Below, piece by piece: positions 17,126 through 26,851 of a stretch of DNA of 64,000 nt. The notes beneath the pieces are model-generated. The model had not been told where the DNA came from and searched no databases. It saw nothing but the letters and a program-made list of their open reading frames with translations. A program made the translations under genes and the position numbers. Position 1 is the first letter of the stretch, and each line of letters begins with the position of its first letter. Location: positions 1,426,001-1,490,000 of the forward strand of contig NZ_SOEO01000001.1 of NCBI RefSeq assembly GCF_004365655.1, given 5' to 3'. The stretch comes from Epilithonimonas xixisoli. GTDB taxonomy: Bacteria; Bacteroidota; Bacteroidia; Flavobacteriales; Weeksellaceae.

Positions 17126-17572
17126 TTACAAAATCTTCGCAACCTCATCGCAAAGCCAATTCAACAATTCCTCATCTTCTTTTGTAAAAGGATCGATGGA
17201 ATGACTGTCGATATCGATTTGACCTATGTTTTCGCCATCTTTGAAAATTGGAACTACAATTTCCGCTTTTGTATCGATTGAGCAAGACAAATAATTATCC
17301 TGAGCGTGAACATCTGGAACTACGAAAGTCTCACCAGAAATCGCAACCTGCCCACAAATCCCCTTTCCGTAAGGAATAATCACGTGATCTGTCACTGCAC
17401 CAACGTATGGCCCAAGCGCCAACTCGTCTTTGTCTCCGTTTTTGAAATAGAAACCTGTCCAGTTGTAATAAGAAATTTCTTTATCCAAAACCTGGCAGAT
17501 TTTCAGAAGTTTTACGTTTGTATCTTGTGGACTATCCAAGATGATTGAAAGTCGTTTTTTTAGCTCTACCAT
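17126..17572 (-). CDS. GAF domain protein resembling free methionine-R-sulfoxide reductase
   Basis: This 148-residue single GAF domain aligns with fRMsr (YebR/MsrC), which reduces free methionine-R-sulfoxide. Retained are GKGICGQ with Cys73, a VVPDVHA block, Cys97 in LSCSID and EIVVPIF. From family knowledge E. coli fRMsr uses three cysteines (84, 94, 118); the two seen here correspond to 94 and 118, while the region of Cys84 reads TDHVIIPYG without cysteine. Catalysis may thus use a different resolving partner. It lies 9 nt downstream of the 475-residue gene in one operon. Confidence 0.82.
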   Translation of the reverse strand: MVELKKRLSIILDSPQDTNVKLLKICQVLDKEISYYNWTGFYFKNGDKDELALGPYVGAVTDHVIIPYGKGICGQVAISGETFVVPDVHAQDNYLSCSIDTKAEIVVPIFKDGENIGQIDIDSHSIDPFTKEDEELLNWLCDEVAKIL

Positions 17573-17581
17573 TGTTTTTTT

Positions 17582-19009
17582 TTAATTTAATCCTTCAAAA
17601 GTTAATTGTTTGTAGCCGAACATTCCGCGTTCTTTAATGATGTCGGCAACGCCTTTTGGCAATTCTTCTTCCCAGCCCAATTCGTGGGTAACGATTTTTT
17701 TGAGAATCTCTCGGGAGTAGATTTCAAGGAATTTAGGATTGTAATTATGAATGTCCACAATTCTCTTGTTGAGTTTGAAATATTTGTATAATTCTTTCAG
17801 ATTGTCGTGAACTTTCAGATTTTCAGAAGTCAGCAATTCGCCATTTTCCGGATCTTTGTAAGGATAGAGATAAACGCGCATATCTTTTTTGAAGAATTTC
17901 CCAAAAGCCTCCAAGATTCCGCCCGGAAGATTTTTGTAATAATCCTCATCGAAGACGTCCAAAAGATTGTTAACGCCCATCGCAACGCCAATATGTTGGT
18001 TTGTGAACGATGAAAAATAATCGACCATTCGATAATATTCTGAGAAATTGGAAATCATCACCGTGTAACCCAATGTTCCCAAAATATCGACTCTATCTAG
18101 GAAATCTCTTTCATCAATATCGCCGGAAGCTCGAAGATTTGAAATCGTAATCTCGAAAAGAATCTGTGTATTTTGATGATCGCAGGAATTGTCTTGGTTG
18201 AACATATCCAATCCGTGCTCGAACATATCGATGTTCACCCGCGTTACAGGTCGAAAACTTCCTCGCACCGCAAAAATATTTTTCTTGTAAAGAATGTCTG
18301 CTGGCAACATATTGTTCCCTTCGGAATTGAAAATCACCGCATCCGTCATTCCCAATTTCACAAGCTGAAGACTCATCAAACGATTGTCCACATATTGGAA
18401 CGCCGGTCCACTGAAGTCGATCATATCGATCTCCAATCTGTCCAACGAAAGATCGTCGTATAAAGATTCAACAAGAATTCTCGGATTGTCTGTATAAAAA
18501 TAAGCGCCATAAATCAAATTAACACCCAAACTTCCCAGAGTTTCCTGTTGCAAAGTTGGATTGGTTTCTTTGAATTTGACGTGAATGATAATCTCGTTAT
18601 ATTCCTCATTTTCAGAGTTTTGAAACCTCACACCTACCCAACCGTGGCCTTTTGACGTTTTATCAAAATTGATGGTAGTTACAGTATTGGCATAAGAGAA
18701 GAATTTTTTCCCGGGATTGTTTTCCCTCGGGATTCTTTCCTCGATGAGAGCCACCTCGTAACGCAACATTTTTCGGAGTCTGTTCTGGGTTACGTATCGG
18801 TTTTTGGCTTCTTGCCCATAGATGGCGTCGGAGAAGTCCTTATCATAAGCAGACATCGCTTTTGCAATGGTTTGAGAAGCACCACCAGCTCGGAAAAAGT
18901 GTCGTACAGTTTCTTGACCCGCTCCTATCTCCGCAAAAGTTCCGTAGATGGATGAATCTAAATTGATGGCTAAGGCTTTCTGCTTAGGGGTAAGTTTTGG
19001 CTTTATCAC
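17582..19009 (-). CDS. Conserved protein of unknown function, 475 aa
   Basis: I recognise this as a widely conserved family in Bacteroidetes but know no function. The N-terminus LAINLDSSIYGTFAEIGAGQ and the following VRHFFRAGGASQTIAKAMSA block are very characteristic. No signal peptide or membrane segment is seen, so it is cytoplasmic. I believe the family is sometimes labelled TonB-dependent receptor in databases, which nothing in the sequence supports. The start is GTG at 19009, with an in-frame stop 6 nt upstream. It is divergent from the MBL-fold gene across 51 nt. Confidence 0.75.
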   Translation of the reverse strand: MIKPKLTPKQKALAINLDSSIYGTFAEIGAGQETVRHFFRAGGASQTIAKAMSAYDKDFSDAIYGQEAKNRYVTQNRLRKMLRYEVALIEERIPRENNPGKKFFSYANTVTTINFDKTSKGHGWVGVRFQNSENEEYNEIIIHVKFKETNPTLQQETLGSLGVNLIYGAYFYTDNPRILVESLYDDLSLDRLEIDMIDFSGPAFQYVDNRLMSLQLVKLGMTDAVIFNSEGNNMLPADILYKKNIFAVRGSFRPVTRVNIDMFEHGLDMFNQDNSCDHQNTQILFEITISNLRASGDIDERDFLDRVDILGTLGYTVMISNFSEYYRMVDYFSSFTNQHIGVAMGVNNLLDVFDEDYYKNLPGGILEAFGKFFKKDMRVYLYPYKDPENGELLTSENLKVHDNLKELYKYFKLNKRIVDIHNYNPKFLEIYSREILKKIVTHELGWEEELPKGVADIIKERGMFGYKQLTFEGLN

Positions 19010-19060
19010 GAAGAATTAGATTTATTTTGTAAATTTACCAAAATAACAGCAATAATAAAA

Positions 19061-19828
19061 ATGCTTTTAAAATTTTTAGGAACTGGAACTTCGCAGGGCA
19101 TCCCTGTCATCGGGAGTCAGCATCCAGTCTGCCTTTCTAAAGACCAAAAAGATAAGCGATTACGCACTTCTGCATTGGTAACCTCCGACTCTGGAAAGAA
19201 AATATTAATTGACTGCGGACCCGATTTTCGCCAGCAAATGTTGACGAATGGCGAGGAACAAATCGATGCTGTTTTGATAACGCACGAGCATAATGACCAC
19301 ATCATCGGTCTGGATGACCTTCGTCCTTTGATTTTTAAAAACAAGGCTTCGATGCCTATCTATTGTAATTCTCGGGTTGCTGTGGAAATCAAAGATCGTT
19401 TCCCTTACGCTTTCAAAGACCACAAATATCCGGGTGCACCGAGTTTTGATTTATTTGAAATTGATAATCAATTTACACTTTTTGATGAAGTGGAAGTTCA
19501 GCCGATTGACATTATCCATTCTGAGATTAATATTCTTGGTTTTAAATTTAAGAATCTAGCTTACATCACCGATGCGAGTAAAATTGATGATAAGGAAAAA
19601 GAAAAGCTGAAGAACTTGGATTTTTTCATTATTAATTGTCTTAGAAAAACAGAACCACATCATTCGCATTTTATTTTACCTCAGATTTTGGAGTTGGTGG
19701 AGGAATTAAAACCTAAAAAAACATATTTGATTCACATCAGTCACCACTTGGGCTTCCACGAAGAGGTCGAAAATGAGCTTCCGGACAACATTCATTTGGC
19801 TTATGATGGCTTGGAAATAGAATTTTAA
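19061..19828 (+). CDS. MBL-fold metallohydrolase (PhnP-like)
   Basis: This 255-residue metallo-beta-lactamase-fold hydrolase starts FLGTGTSQGIPVIG and carries the metal motif THEHNDHIIGLDDLRP, with further ligand histidines near HSEINILGF, YITDAS and HISHHLGFHEE. The opening and spacing fit the phosphoribosyl 1,2-cyclic phosphodiesterase (PhnP) branch, but there are no phosphonate genes around it and the substrate is open. It is probably cytoplasmic. Confidence 0.85.
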   Translation: MLLKFLGTGTSQGIPVIGSQHPVCLSKDQKDKRLRTSALVTSDSGKKILIDCGPDFRQQMLTNGEEQIDAVLITHEHNDHIIGLDDLRPLIFKNKASMPIYCNSRVAVEIKDRFPYAFKDHKYPGAPSFDLFEIDNQFTLFDEVEVQPIDIIHSEINILGFKFKNLAYITDASKIDDKEKEKLKNLDFFIINCLRKTEPHHSHFILPQILELVEELKPKKTYLIHISHHLGFHEEVENELPDNIHLAYDGLEIEF

Positions 19829-19913
19829 TAAAAATATTTTTTTGATTTACAGATTGTTAAGAATTAAATTGAAAAATAATCCAAAATCGTTTTCACGAGC
19901 TGAAAAATAATCC

Positions 19914-19921
19914 TATATTTG
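19914..19921 (+). promoter_or_regulatory. -7 box of the tRNA-Leu gene
   Basis: TATATTTG fits TAnnTTTG, 24 nt ahead of the mature tRNA 5' end. Confidence 0.5.
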
Positions 19922-19945
19922 CACACCAATTTAAAACAAACATCA

Positions 19946-20027
19946 GCCCAGTTGGCGGAATTGGTAGACGCGCTAGACTCAAACTCTAGTATCGAAAGAT
20001 GTGCCGGTTCGATTCCGGCACTGGGTA
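19946..20027 (+). tRNA. tRNA-Leu (anticodon CAA)
   Basis: The acceptor arms GCCCAGT and ACTGGGT pair perfectly with discriminator A at 20027. The anticodon stem CTAGA/TCTAG closes loop CTCAAAC, giving anticodon CAA at 19980-19982 for UUG codons. The T arm GCCGG-TTCGATT-CCGGC is canonical. A long variable arm marks this as a class II tRNA. CCA is not encoded. No integrase or element boundary is seen at its 3' end. Confidence 0.96.
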
Positions 20028-20032
20028 CAGAT

Positions 20033-20069
20033 AAAAAGCATTGACTAAATATAGTTGATGCTTTTTTTT
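20033..20069 (+). terminator. Terminator of the tRNA-Leu gene
   Basis: AAAAGCATTGACT pairs with AGTTGATGCTTTT and is followed by more T's, five nucleotides beyond the tRNA. Confidence 0.85.
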
Positions 20070-20196
20070 CGACCTTATGGAAATTCATTTACCATTCTTA
20101 TTGGATTTAGCAAATTATTTAACGATTGGTCATATACAAATAAGAAAGGCCAACCATCTTTGGCTGACCTTCTTTATAAATATAATTTTTATAATA

Positions 20197-23100
20197 CTAC
20201 TTCCCTCCTTTCAATCTCAATGATGGATTGATCCAAGAACAATTTCTCAACTGTACCGTTATTGGCACTCTCGAACTTTCGCAATTTCCTGATAAAGTTT
20301 GAGTTGCATAATATGTACTACCATTTGTCAATAACGTGGTAGATGGAAGCGCTGTAGTTGTAGTTCCATCTTCGTACCACTTGATATTGGTTCCGGTAAT
20401 TGCAATATTTGCCAAAGTGGAATAATTGGTTGCGCAAATATTCTGGCTAGCTGCAGCTGTTGGCATTGCACTTCCTGGATTAATAGTGATCGTTTGTGTG
20501 TAAGAAGATGTATTACCAGAACTGTCCGTTGCTACCCAAGTTCTTGTAATGATTTGCGTGGAAGAACTAGGCGTATAAACCGCGGGTACCTGTGTGTACG
20601 TAACGTTTGCCGCACTACAGTTATCAGTTGCTGTAAATACTAGCGGTGCAGGAATGGCATCACAATTTACTGTGATATCCGCTGGCATTATTGGCGATGT
20701 GTAATCATAAGATATTTGTGAAATGCTGATATCCTGATCACCATTAAATCTTGTGGTTGTTGCCAAAACAAAGCTATTAACAGGTCCTGCTACATCTACA
20801 TTTACACCAGCTGTTCTTGTTTGAGTAATATTCGAATAACTATAACCACCATTTGGAGCAGTGATCAAAGGAGTCGTACTAGGACTTGCACTTACATTAA
20901 CATTAGGGGTTGTAGATCTGAGTGGAACAATCCCTATAGATTGCGAAGAACCATTATTATATGCTCTTGCTTCTACTTTTGATATTCCATCAATCTCAAA
21001 AAGTGAAAATTTCAGATTGGTTACAGATTGGTCAAAATTTAAAGTCAATGTTCTGATTGGATCTCCTACATTGGTAATTTGTAAAACATTTGCGTTACCA
21101 TAAGCTGCAGGACCTACAGGTGCCGTAGCAGATGCAGTTGCAGGAAAACTCGCTGCAGGTATCTTATCAAGGAATGAAGACGCCACACCAGTAGATTGGC
21201 TAATTTTCACTCTTTCATTTGCTAATGCACCGGTTTCGATATTATTAAAAATTCTAGGAAGATTTATAGGAGTAGTGCTTACATTTCTGAAATCAATCTT
21301 TACATTTTTCGAAGTAGTACCCAAAGGTGATACAAAAACTGGTGGTGTCGTATCTTGTTGAAGTACATTAAACATATCTGACGACATACTTGTACACGAT
21401 CCAAAGGATGTGATTACAGAATATGCTCCCGTAGCTACTGCAGTGTAATTCTGATTGGTTGCTCCAGGAATCAGTACGCCATCTTTATACCACTGATAAG
21501 CTGGTGCAGGCGTAGAGGTTAAGATCACACTTCCACCTCCCGGACAAATTGTAGATTCTCCCAAAGTTGCAATCGACGGCTTTCCTAATACTATAATGTT
21601 TAGCGTGCTTGCTGTGCTTGTACCACAACCATTAGTTGCAGTAACGCTTAATGTTCCTGATGTTATACTTTCACTGAAAGTTAGGGTAATATTACTCGTA
21701 CCCTGCCCTGTAGAAATACCACCACCAGCTCCTGTTCCCGAATAAGTCCAATTATAGGTAGTACCTGGGACATTTGTCACAGAATAGCTTCCTGTAAATG
21801 GTGACTGAATACACGCAGGCCCTGTGATTGCTCCTGGATTTACTACAGGCGCAGGTGCAGCATTTATGATCGCATCAGCAGAAGCTGTGGATGAGCAGGT
21901 AGATGTGGTGCTGGTCACAATAAATTTGTAAGTAGCGCCGGCCGGCAAACCTGTGATGGTAGTTGTTGCGCCACTACCTGCTGTAGATACTGTAGCTGGA
22001 ACTGTTGTAATAGTCCAAGCACCTGATGGTAGCCCGCTAAGTGCTACACTGCCTGTTGGTACAGCACAAGTCGGTTGCGTAATTGTTCCTATTACCGGAG
22101 TTGTAGGTATTACTGGTTGTGCATTGATAGTAACCGTTGCAGATGGATTGGATGCGCAGCCTGCACCTAGAGCAACCGTAAATGTATGATTACCAGTTGC
22201 AAGGTTTACAAACGTAGCAGTAGTTCCTGTTCCAGTCATTGTTGCACCACCGTTGGTGTCTGTGATTGTCCACGTTCCTGTTGCTGGTAGTCCACTCAAT
22301 GCAACACTTCCCAAAGCAGTACAGGTTGGTTGAGTTATCGTTCCAACAATGGGAGCAGTTGGTTTTGCTGGCAAGAGTGAAATATCATCAACAGCAAAAT
22401 CATTTCCCCAAGCACCAGCTGTCAAACTTGCCAAGGCAAGATCTATGCTGTTTGTGGTAGCAGTAAAATTAAGCGTTACTTGTCTCCAAGCTGCTGGTGG
22501 ATTTGCATTGGCAATTGTTCCAGAAGAATTACTAAAAAGTATGGCACCTGTTGTAGGATTCAAAACCTGAAGACCTACATTTGGTAAACTACCTGCGTTA
22601 ATATCTGCACTGCGTACCCATACAGAATAATTGTAAGCAGTGCCTATTGTCAATCCTGTAATTCTTTTCTGGTAGAATATTCTTGGCTGCCCTGTTGCGT
22701 TAATCCCAAGCATTCTTCCTGTTCCGCTTGTATGGTCTGTAAATCCAGTTGTGTATTCTACTCCACCTCCGGAAGCTAAATCTCCTGTAATTAAGTTAGA
22801 GTTTTTAATTAATCCATAATAACCGTAGCCCATTGCAGAAGCGGAAGTTCCGTTCAATGTCGGCGCACCGTTGTGATAGGCACTAGAAATAGTTGGCGCT
22901 GCATAGTTTGCTTCCGTTGTTCCGAAATTCTCTGTAAATCCTGTGGTACAATCTGTTGGCATTGCAAAAGCTATATCATTCACATTACTGAACACGAGAT
23001 TTGTCGTACTGTTTGCAACAACTGTGATGGTAGCGGATTTGGTGGCAACATCTGTCGTCACTGTAGGATCGGCAAAAATGCTTTGCAATCTCCATCCAGA

Positions 23101-25197
23101 TGGTTCTGTGTCTTCTGTAATTCTATAGGTTCCTGGTGATAAAGATAATAGAACAGAATTATCATTATGCGTTCCTGTTGCTCTTATCCGCTCATCATCG
23201 ATCCAAGTTCCTGCTGCGGTTCTTGTCATAATTCGATTTGGTCTTACAGCAGTATTTCCGTTATTAACATTTGTAATCCCCACGCTGGACCAGAATAGAT
23301 CGTTTGGACCACCTGTCACATTGAAACCGTACATTCCTTGAACATCATCTGTCCAAGTAACAGTTCCTCCTGGAGTTCCATTCATTTTTTTGTATCCAGC
23401 GATGACGGTTCCATTTTCTGTAATTGCTATATCATCCGTGTTAGAAGCAGTTCCCAAGTTAATCGATGAGCCTGCGGTTACGTCGCGGTAGAATACTGTA
23501 GAACCTGCAGTGGTACTATTACCAACCACATAATATAAATTATTTGTCTTCGGAACAGCATCCACACGGTGAGATGGTGAATTGGCAACGACTGTCCAAA
23601 CTGCTGGCAGAGCACTTGTGGTTCGTTGATAGATATTTCCATTCTGAACCGAAGCATATTGACGCCCACCGGAGCCAAAGGCCAACCAGTTATCTGAGAC
23701 ATCATATACAATTCCGCCTGGCAAGTTACCCGTAATATCTGTTGTGGTGCCATCTGCTGCAATTGAGTAAACACGTCCTGTAGTACCGCTAGAAGCATTT
23801 GTAGAATAAATAGCTGTACTTCCAATTCCTCCATCAATGGCTCTTGGTGATCCCAGAGTGGTAATAGCCGTCCACGTTGCGCTGTTTAGATCTCTGTAAT
23901 AGATTTTCCAGTTGTTAAAAGTCGCATCGGAAACCGTACGTGCTAATGCCCAAAGACGACCGCTTTGCGAAGCACCAAGATCTTCACTGCTGAGAAAATC
24001 GGTTTGATCATTCAAAATAAAATCTCGAGCGCCTCCTCCAGTCAAGGTGTAAGTAAAGTTTGGACTTCCCTCTTCATTGGTTGCTTGATGATGTAAATAA
24101 ATATAACCGCAACCTGAGGATGAAACCGTAACCGCTGAAGTAGAAGTTGCTGTATTGTAGCAATTTGCTGTTGCATCGTAATAGAATGCATAGTAAGTAC
24201 CCGGGCCAGCCGCTGCTGCTTCTGCCGCAGTCAAAGCTGTGGTTGAGCGATTGGCTGTTGTAAACCAAACCAAGCTTGAAACACCTGGTGCAGCTCCCGT
24301 ATGAGCGGTTGCCAAATTGACTGTTGAAGCCCCACAAGGAATTGAGATGTTGGATGTTACTGGAACTTGTGCAGTTCCAGCTGAACACTCTGGTGCTAGA
24401 ACAATATCATCGACAGCAATGTAACTATTTTTATTTGTTCCTGTTGTAGGATGAGACAATGCACCCATAGTAATATACTGCTCACCGCCTTTTGCAACAA
24501 AGGTCAATGTCACTGTTTGCCAACTCGTATTATTAAGCGCCACAACCTGTGCAATTGTACTTTCAGCAATACTCATTGTACTTGAATTATAGCCAACACC
24601 ATTTGCATTAGTCCAATTGGTAATAAGAGTTGAGTTAAGTCCAGTAAGCGTATGTCTTAATGCTGTTGGACTAAAAACTGCACCAAACGTAGTTTGGGGA
24701 GTAATATCATCTTCACCAGCTCTGGCGGCTAAAAAAGTAAGTGTATAGGTTTTTCCCGCAATTAATGGAGACGTTAATGGGTGTTGGATATATTCTGCAT
24801 AATCGGTTTGCCCTGCACCAGTATTTGACAACAAGAAACCCATATATGCAAAACTACCCACTCCAGATCGAATACCCGAAGTTGGTAAATTAAATCTTTT
24901 AGTACCAAAATTAGCTATACTATTTGCTGAAGTATCGTCTTGAAATGCATATTCGCAATCTCCATTTTTATTACTATAATCAGGCGTCGCAACTGCAGCA
25001 GCCTTAACCCAACCTGTAGCTCCCATCGGATCACCTGCTATCTGACTGTTGTTATATGCATATGGACATTCTGTATAAGACTCAAAATTACCATTTGTCA
25101 GTAATTGAGCTTTTGCCAGATTTGCACTTGATATACAAACAACCATTATCACAAAGAGTGATAATAATTTAGTTTTTAAAAATATATTTAATTTCAT
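20197..25197 (-). CDS. Very large secreted multidomain surface protein, 1666 aa
   Basis: A signal peptide (about 1-31, ending ANLAKAQ) is followed by a jelly-roll carbohydrate-binding-like domain (33-275), a stretch that reads like a beta-propeller (about 365-640), a prealbumin-like domain (SLSPGTYRITEDTEPSGW), a second jelly-roll-like domain (about 755-950), repeats of the type VIGTITQPTC then ALSGLP, Ig-like domains and a HYR-like domain (DITVNCDAIPAP). It ends INPSLRLKGGK without a type A T9SS domain, so the export or anchoring signal is unclear. It is last in the minus-strand operon that begins with the small HTH pair. Adhesion or glycan binding is likely. Confidence 0.8.
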   Translation of the reverse strand: MKLNIFLKTKLLSLFVIMVVCISSANLAKAQLLTNGNFESYTECPYAYNNSQIAGDPMGATGWVKAAAVATPDYSNKNGDCEYAFQDDTSANSIANFGTKRFNLPTSGIRSGVGSFAYMGFLLSNTGAGQTDYAEYIQHPLTSPLIAGKTYTLTFLAARAGEDDITPQTTFGAVFSPTALRHTLTGLNSTLITNWTNANGVGYNSSTMSIAESTIAQVVALNNTSWQTVTLTFVAKGGEQYITMGALSHPTTGTNKNSYIAVDDIVLAPECSAGTAQVPVTSNISIPCGASTVNLATAHTGAAPGVSSLVWFTTANRSTTALTAAEAAAAGPGTYYAFYYDATANCYNTATSTSAVTVSSSGCGYIYLHHQATNEEGSPNFTYTLTGGGARDFILNDQTDFLSSEDLGASQSGRLWALARTVSDATFNNWKIYYRDLNSATWTAITTLGSPRAIDGGIGSTAIYSTNASSGTTGRVYSIAADGTTTDITGNLPGGIVYDVSDNWLAFGSGGRQYASVQNGNIYQRTTSALPAVWTVVANSPSHRVDAVPKTNNLYYVVGNSTTAGSTVFYRDVTAGSSINLGTASNTDDIAITENGTVIAGYKKMNGTPGGTVTWTDDVQGMYGFNVTGGPNDLFWSSVGITNVNNGNTAVRPNRIMTRTAAGTWIDDERIRATGTHNDNSVLLSLSPGTYRITEDTEPSGWRLQSIFADPTVTTDVATKSATITVVANSTTNLVFSNVNDIAFAMPTDCTTGFTENFGTTEANYAAPTISSAYHNGAPTLNGTSASAMGYGYYGLIKNSNLITGDLASGGGVEYTTGFTDHTSGTGRMLGINATGQPRIFYQKRITGLTIGTAYNYSVWVRSADINAGSLPNVGLQVLNPTTGAILFSNSSGTIANANPPAAWRQVTLNFTATTNSIDLALASLTAGAWGNDFAVDDISLLPAKPTAPIVGTITQPTCTALGSVALSGLPATGTWTITDTNGGATMTGTGTTATFVNLATGNHTFTVALGAGCASNPSATVTINAQPVIPTTPVIGTITQPTCAVPTGSVALSGLPSGAWTITTVPATVSTAGSGATTTITGLPAGATYKFIVTSTTSTCSSTASADAIINAAPAPVVNPGAITGPACIQSPFTGSYSVTNVPGTTYNWTYSGTGAGGGISTGQGTSNITLTFSESITSGTLSVTATNGCGTSTASTLNIIVLGKPSIATLGESTICPGGGSVILTSTPAPAYQWYKDGVLIPGATNQNYTAVATGAYSVITSFGSCTSMSSDMFNVLQQDTTPPVFVSPLGTTSKNVKIDFRNVSTTPINLPRIFNNIETGALANERVKISQSTGVASSFLDKIPAASFPATASATAPVGPAAYGNANVLQITNVGDPIRTLTLNFDQSVTNLKFSLFEIDGISKVEARAYNNGSSQSIGIVPLRSTTPNVNVSASPSTTPLITAPNGGYSYSNITQTRTAGVNVDVAGPVNSFVLATTTRFNGDQDISISQISYDYTSPIMPADITVNCDAIPAPLVFTATDNCSAANVTYTQVPAVYTPSSSTQIITRTWVATDSSGNTSSYTQTITINPGSAMPTAAASQNICATNYSTLANIAITGTNIKWYEDGTTTTALPSTTLLTNGSTYYATQTLSGNCESSRVPITVQLRNCSWINPSLRLKGGK

Positions 25198-25239
25198 AAT
25201 GTATTGTATTAAGTTAGGCTTGTTTTCAAGCTTTAGATA

Positions 25240-25267
25240 AGAAAAGAGCAGTTTTTGGAAAACCGCT
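25240..25267 (-). terminator. Weak terminator or attenuator within the surface operon
   Basis: On the minus strand AGCGGTTTT pairs with AAAACTGCT (one G-U pair) around CCA and is followed by CTCTTTTC. Lying between the 240-residue and 1666-residue genes, it could reduce read-through into the larger gene. Confidence 0.4.
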
Positions 25268-25334
25268 ACACAGTCTTCATCAGTTGTGATTTATCATTAT
25301 TGGAAATCACTTACTTTAAAAACATTTTTTTTGC

Positions 25335-26057
25335 TTATTTAATCTTAAACACAATATTCATAAACGTATGTTCTGTCACCACAGCAGATGGTAGAACCTG
25401 GTAAGTCAGCACGCCTGCATTGGTAACCGAAATGGTTGCAGGATCAAACACTTTGTTATCAAAATAGATGATAAAATACTCTAGAGCAGAAGCGCCAAGT
25501 ACAGGCAATGTGCTTGCGGTAGGATTCTTAAGAGAACTTCTTGTTGCTGTAGGTGTGCTGGCTGTCAATCCGTATTCGTTGCTGTAAACGGCATAAAGAT
25601 CGATTGTAAAAGTACTTCCGCTGAAAGAAGCGTACGCTGGTAGATTGGCATTTACGGTAGGTAAAACCATAGATGGTGCGTAGAAATAATTGATGCCCGC
25701 AGCAGCTCCTCCACTACTAACAGATTGCCATAAAGCGCCGTCAAAATAGTAGTAGCCAACCGCCGTAATCTTTACCCTTTGGTTGAGAGTGTCACCTCCA
25801 GCAATGTCCGTAATATAGACCAAGGCACCTTTCTGATCTGTGCCGTAGAGTCCATCTCCTTTGCTGGTGAGCTCTGCACGGGTAAGTCTTGGCGCTTGCA
25901 ACCCCGTAATATCTGATGGCAGGGAAACCCCAGTACCATCCACTTTGCCTCGGATGTCCATGGTGGATTTAGGAGCATCTGTGTTGATTCCTACTTGTGC
26001 GTTGATAGTCGAAATTGTCGCAAGAAAAAGCGAACTAACCAATAATTTTTTCATCAT
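25335..26057 (-). CDS. Secreted adhesin-like protein, 240 aa
   Basis: A signal peptide (MKKLLVSSLFLATISTINAQ) is followed by VGINTDAPKSTMDIRGKV, the opening typical of Bacteroidetes exported tail-fibre or adhesin-like proteins. The rest is beta-rich and low in charge (GALVYITDIAGGD, YYYFDGALWQSV). Two adjacent ATGs (26057, 26054) are possible starts. It lies between the small HTH pair and the 1666-residue surface gene on the same strand. Function is unknown; a structural partner of the large surface protein is plausible. Confidence 0.7.
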   Translation of the reverse strand: MMKKLLVSSLFLATISTINAQVGINTDAPKSTMDIRGKVDGTGVSLPSDITGLQAPRLTRAELTSKGDGLYGTDQKGALVYITDIAGGDTLNQRVKITAVGYYYFDGALWQSVSSGGAAAGINYFYAPSMVLPTVNANLPAYASFSGSTFTIDLYAVYSNEYGLTASTPTATRSSLKNPTASTLPVLGASALEYFIIYFDNKVFDPATISVTNAGVLTYQVLPSAVVTEHTFMNIVFKIK

Positions 26058-26089
26058 TTACGGTTTTTAAAGTTAATGTTTGGAGTTAT

Positions 26090-26401
26090 TTATTTATTAA
26101 AATTTTTCTTCCATCTTGCGATGGTGTTTCTGCTGATATTGTATTGTTTTGCCAACTCCAGATTGGTGAGCTGGTTTTTTTTCTGATATTTGAGAATGAG
26201 TTTTATCGTGGGCTCGTCATAGGACTTTAGCTTTTGATTCTGTCTCAAATAATTGTCTTTGAAGAGTTCCTTCTCGATTTCCAGAATGTCTTTTACAATT
26301 TTGATGTTATTAATTTTTTTCACCAATTCCTGGGAAACTATCTTTTCTTTGTTTTTGTATTTTATAATGTCGAGATAGATTCTTGTGTAGTTGGGTTTCA
26401 T
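26090..26401 (-). CDS. Small helix-turn-helix protein B1
   Basis: This 103-residue protein has a conserved N-terminal YTRIYLDII block, a charged helical middle and a C-terminal helix-turn-helix (LTNLELAKQYNISRNTIARW, about 77-97), like HTH domains of transposases and terminal repressors. It starts 6 nt after protein A1 stops, so the two are co-translated. A paralogous pair is at 32274-33034. No transposase catalytic domain or terminal inverted repeats are nearby, so it is more likely a regulator than a mobile-element remnant. Confidence 0.7.
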   Translation of the reverse strand: MKPNYTRIYLDIIKYKNKEKIVSQELVKKINNIKIVKDILEIEKELFKDNYLRQNQKLKSYDEPTIKLILKYQKKNQLTNLELAKQYNISRNTIARWKKNFNK

Positions 26402-26407
26402 TTCATT

Positions 26408-26851
26408 TTATATTTGGTTGTCAGCATCCTGTTTTTTCATCCATTTGTACAGCGTTGTTTTGGGGATGTTGTATGCTTCCATAATCTCGGAGAGTGTCTT
26501 CTGCTTTGTATTGATGAGTTCCGTTATGTAATCCTTGATTTCCTTTGTGTAGATGTTCTTTCGGAACTGGAGCATCTCATCATTATTTTTTTTCTTATTA
26601 TTGTTGTTATACTGACTAATTCCTGCAAACAAAATCAGATGCGTGACATACGGTCTGAAGAAGTCATATTTTGCCAGCTTGCTCCACTTGAGTATTGTCT
26701 CAGAATCCAGACTTTTTTTTGCCAACATCTCCTCCACTTCATCATCATCTATTTTGAAGAAATTACAAATCCGCTCTCGGGGTATTTCTCGGTCATCGAT
26801 AACTTCTTTGATAATGGTTCCGATATGAATGTCTTTCACATTTATTTTCAT
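26408..26851 (-). CDS. Small helix-turn-helix protein A1
   Basis: This 147-residue protein has two candidate DNA-binding parts. The first 75 residues (VKDIHIGTIIKEVI, then ICNFFKIDDDEVEEMLAKKS and LKWSKLAKYDFF) read like an XRE-type repressor HTH. The C-terminal part (YTKEIKDYITELI, then EAYNIPKTTLYKWMKK) is a second HTH of transposase/Psq type. An Asn/Lys-rich linker separates them. It is first in the minus-strand operon leading to the 1666-residue surface protein and faces a TPR-AraC gene across 460 nt. Confidence 0.72.
   Translation of the reverse strand: MKINVKDIHIGTIIKEVIDDREIPRERICNFFKIDDDEVEEMLAKKSLDSETILKWSKLAKYDFFRPYVTHLILFAGISQYNNNNKKKNNDEMLQFRKNIYTKEIKDYITELINTKQKTLSEIMEAYNIPKTTLYKWMKKQDADNQI

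Noticed and set aside
17582-19009. TonB-dependent receptor label for the 475-residue protein
   Set aside because: No signal peptide, plug or beta-barrel features are seen.
19864-20088. Minus-strand frame across the tRNA
   Set aside because: It is antisense to a perfect tRNA-Leu and is a known kind of false gene.
21590-22360. Repetitive stretch as a non-coding tandem repeat
   Set aside because: It encodes the ITQPTC/ALSGLP-type protein repeats of the 1666-residue surface protein in one open frame.
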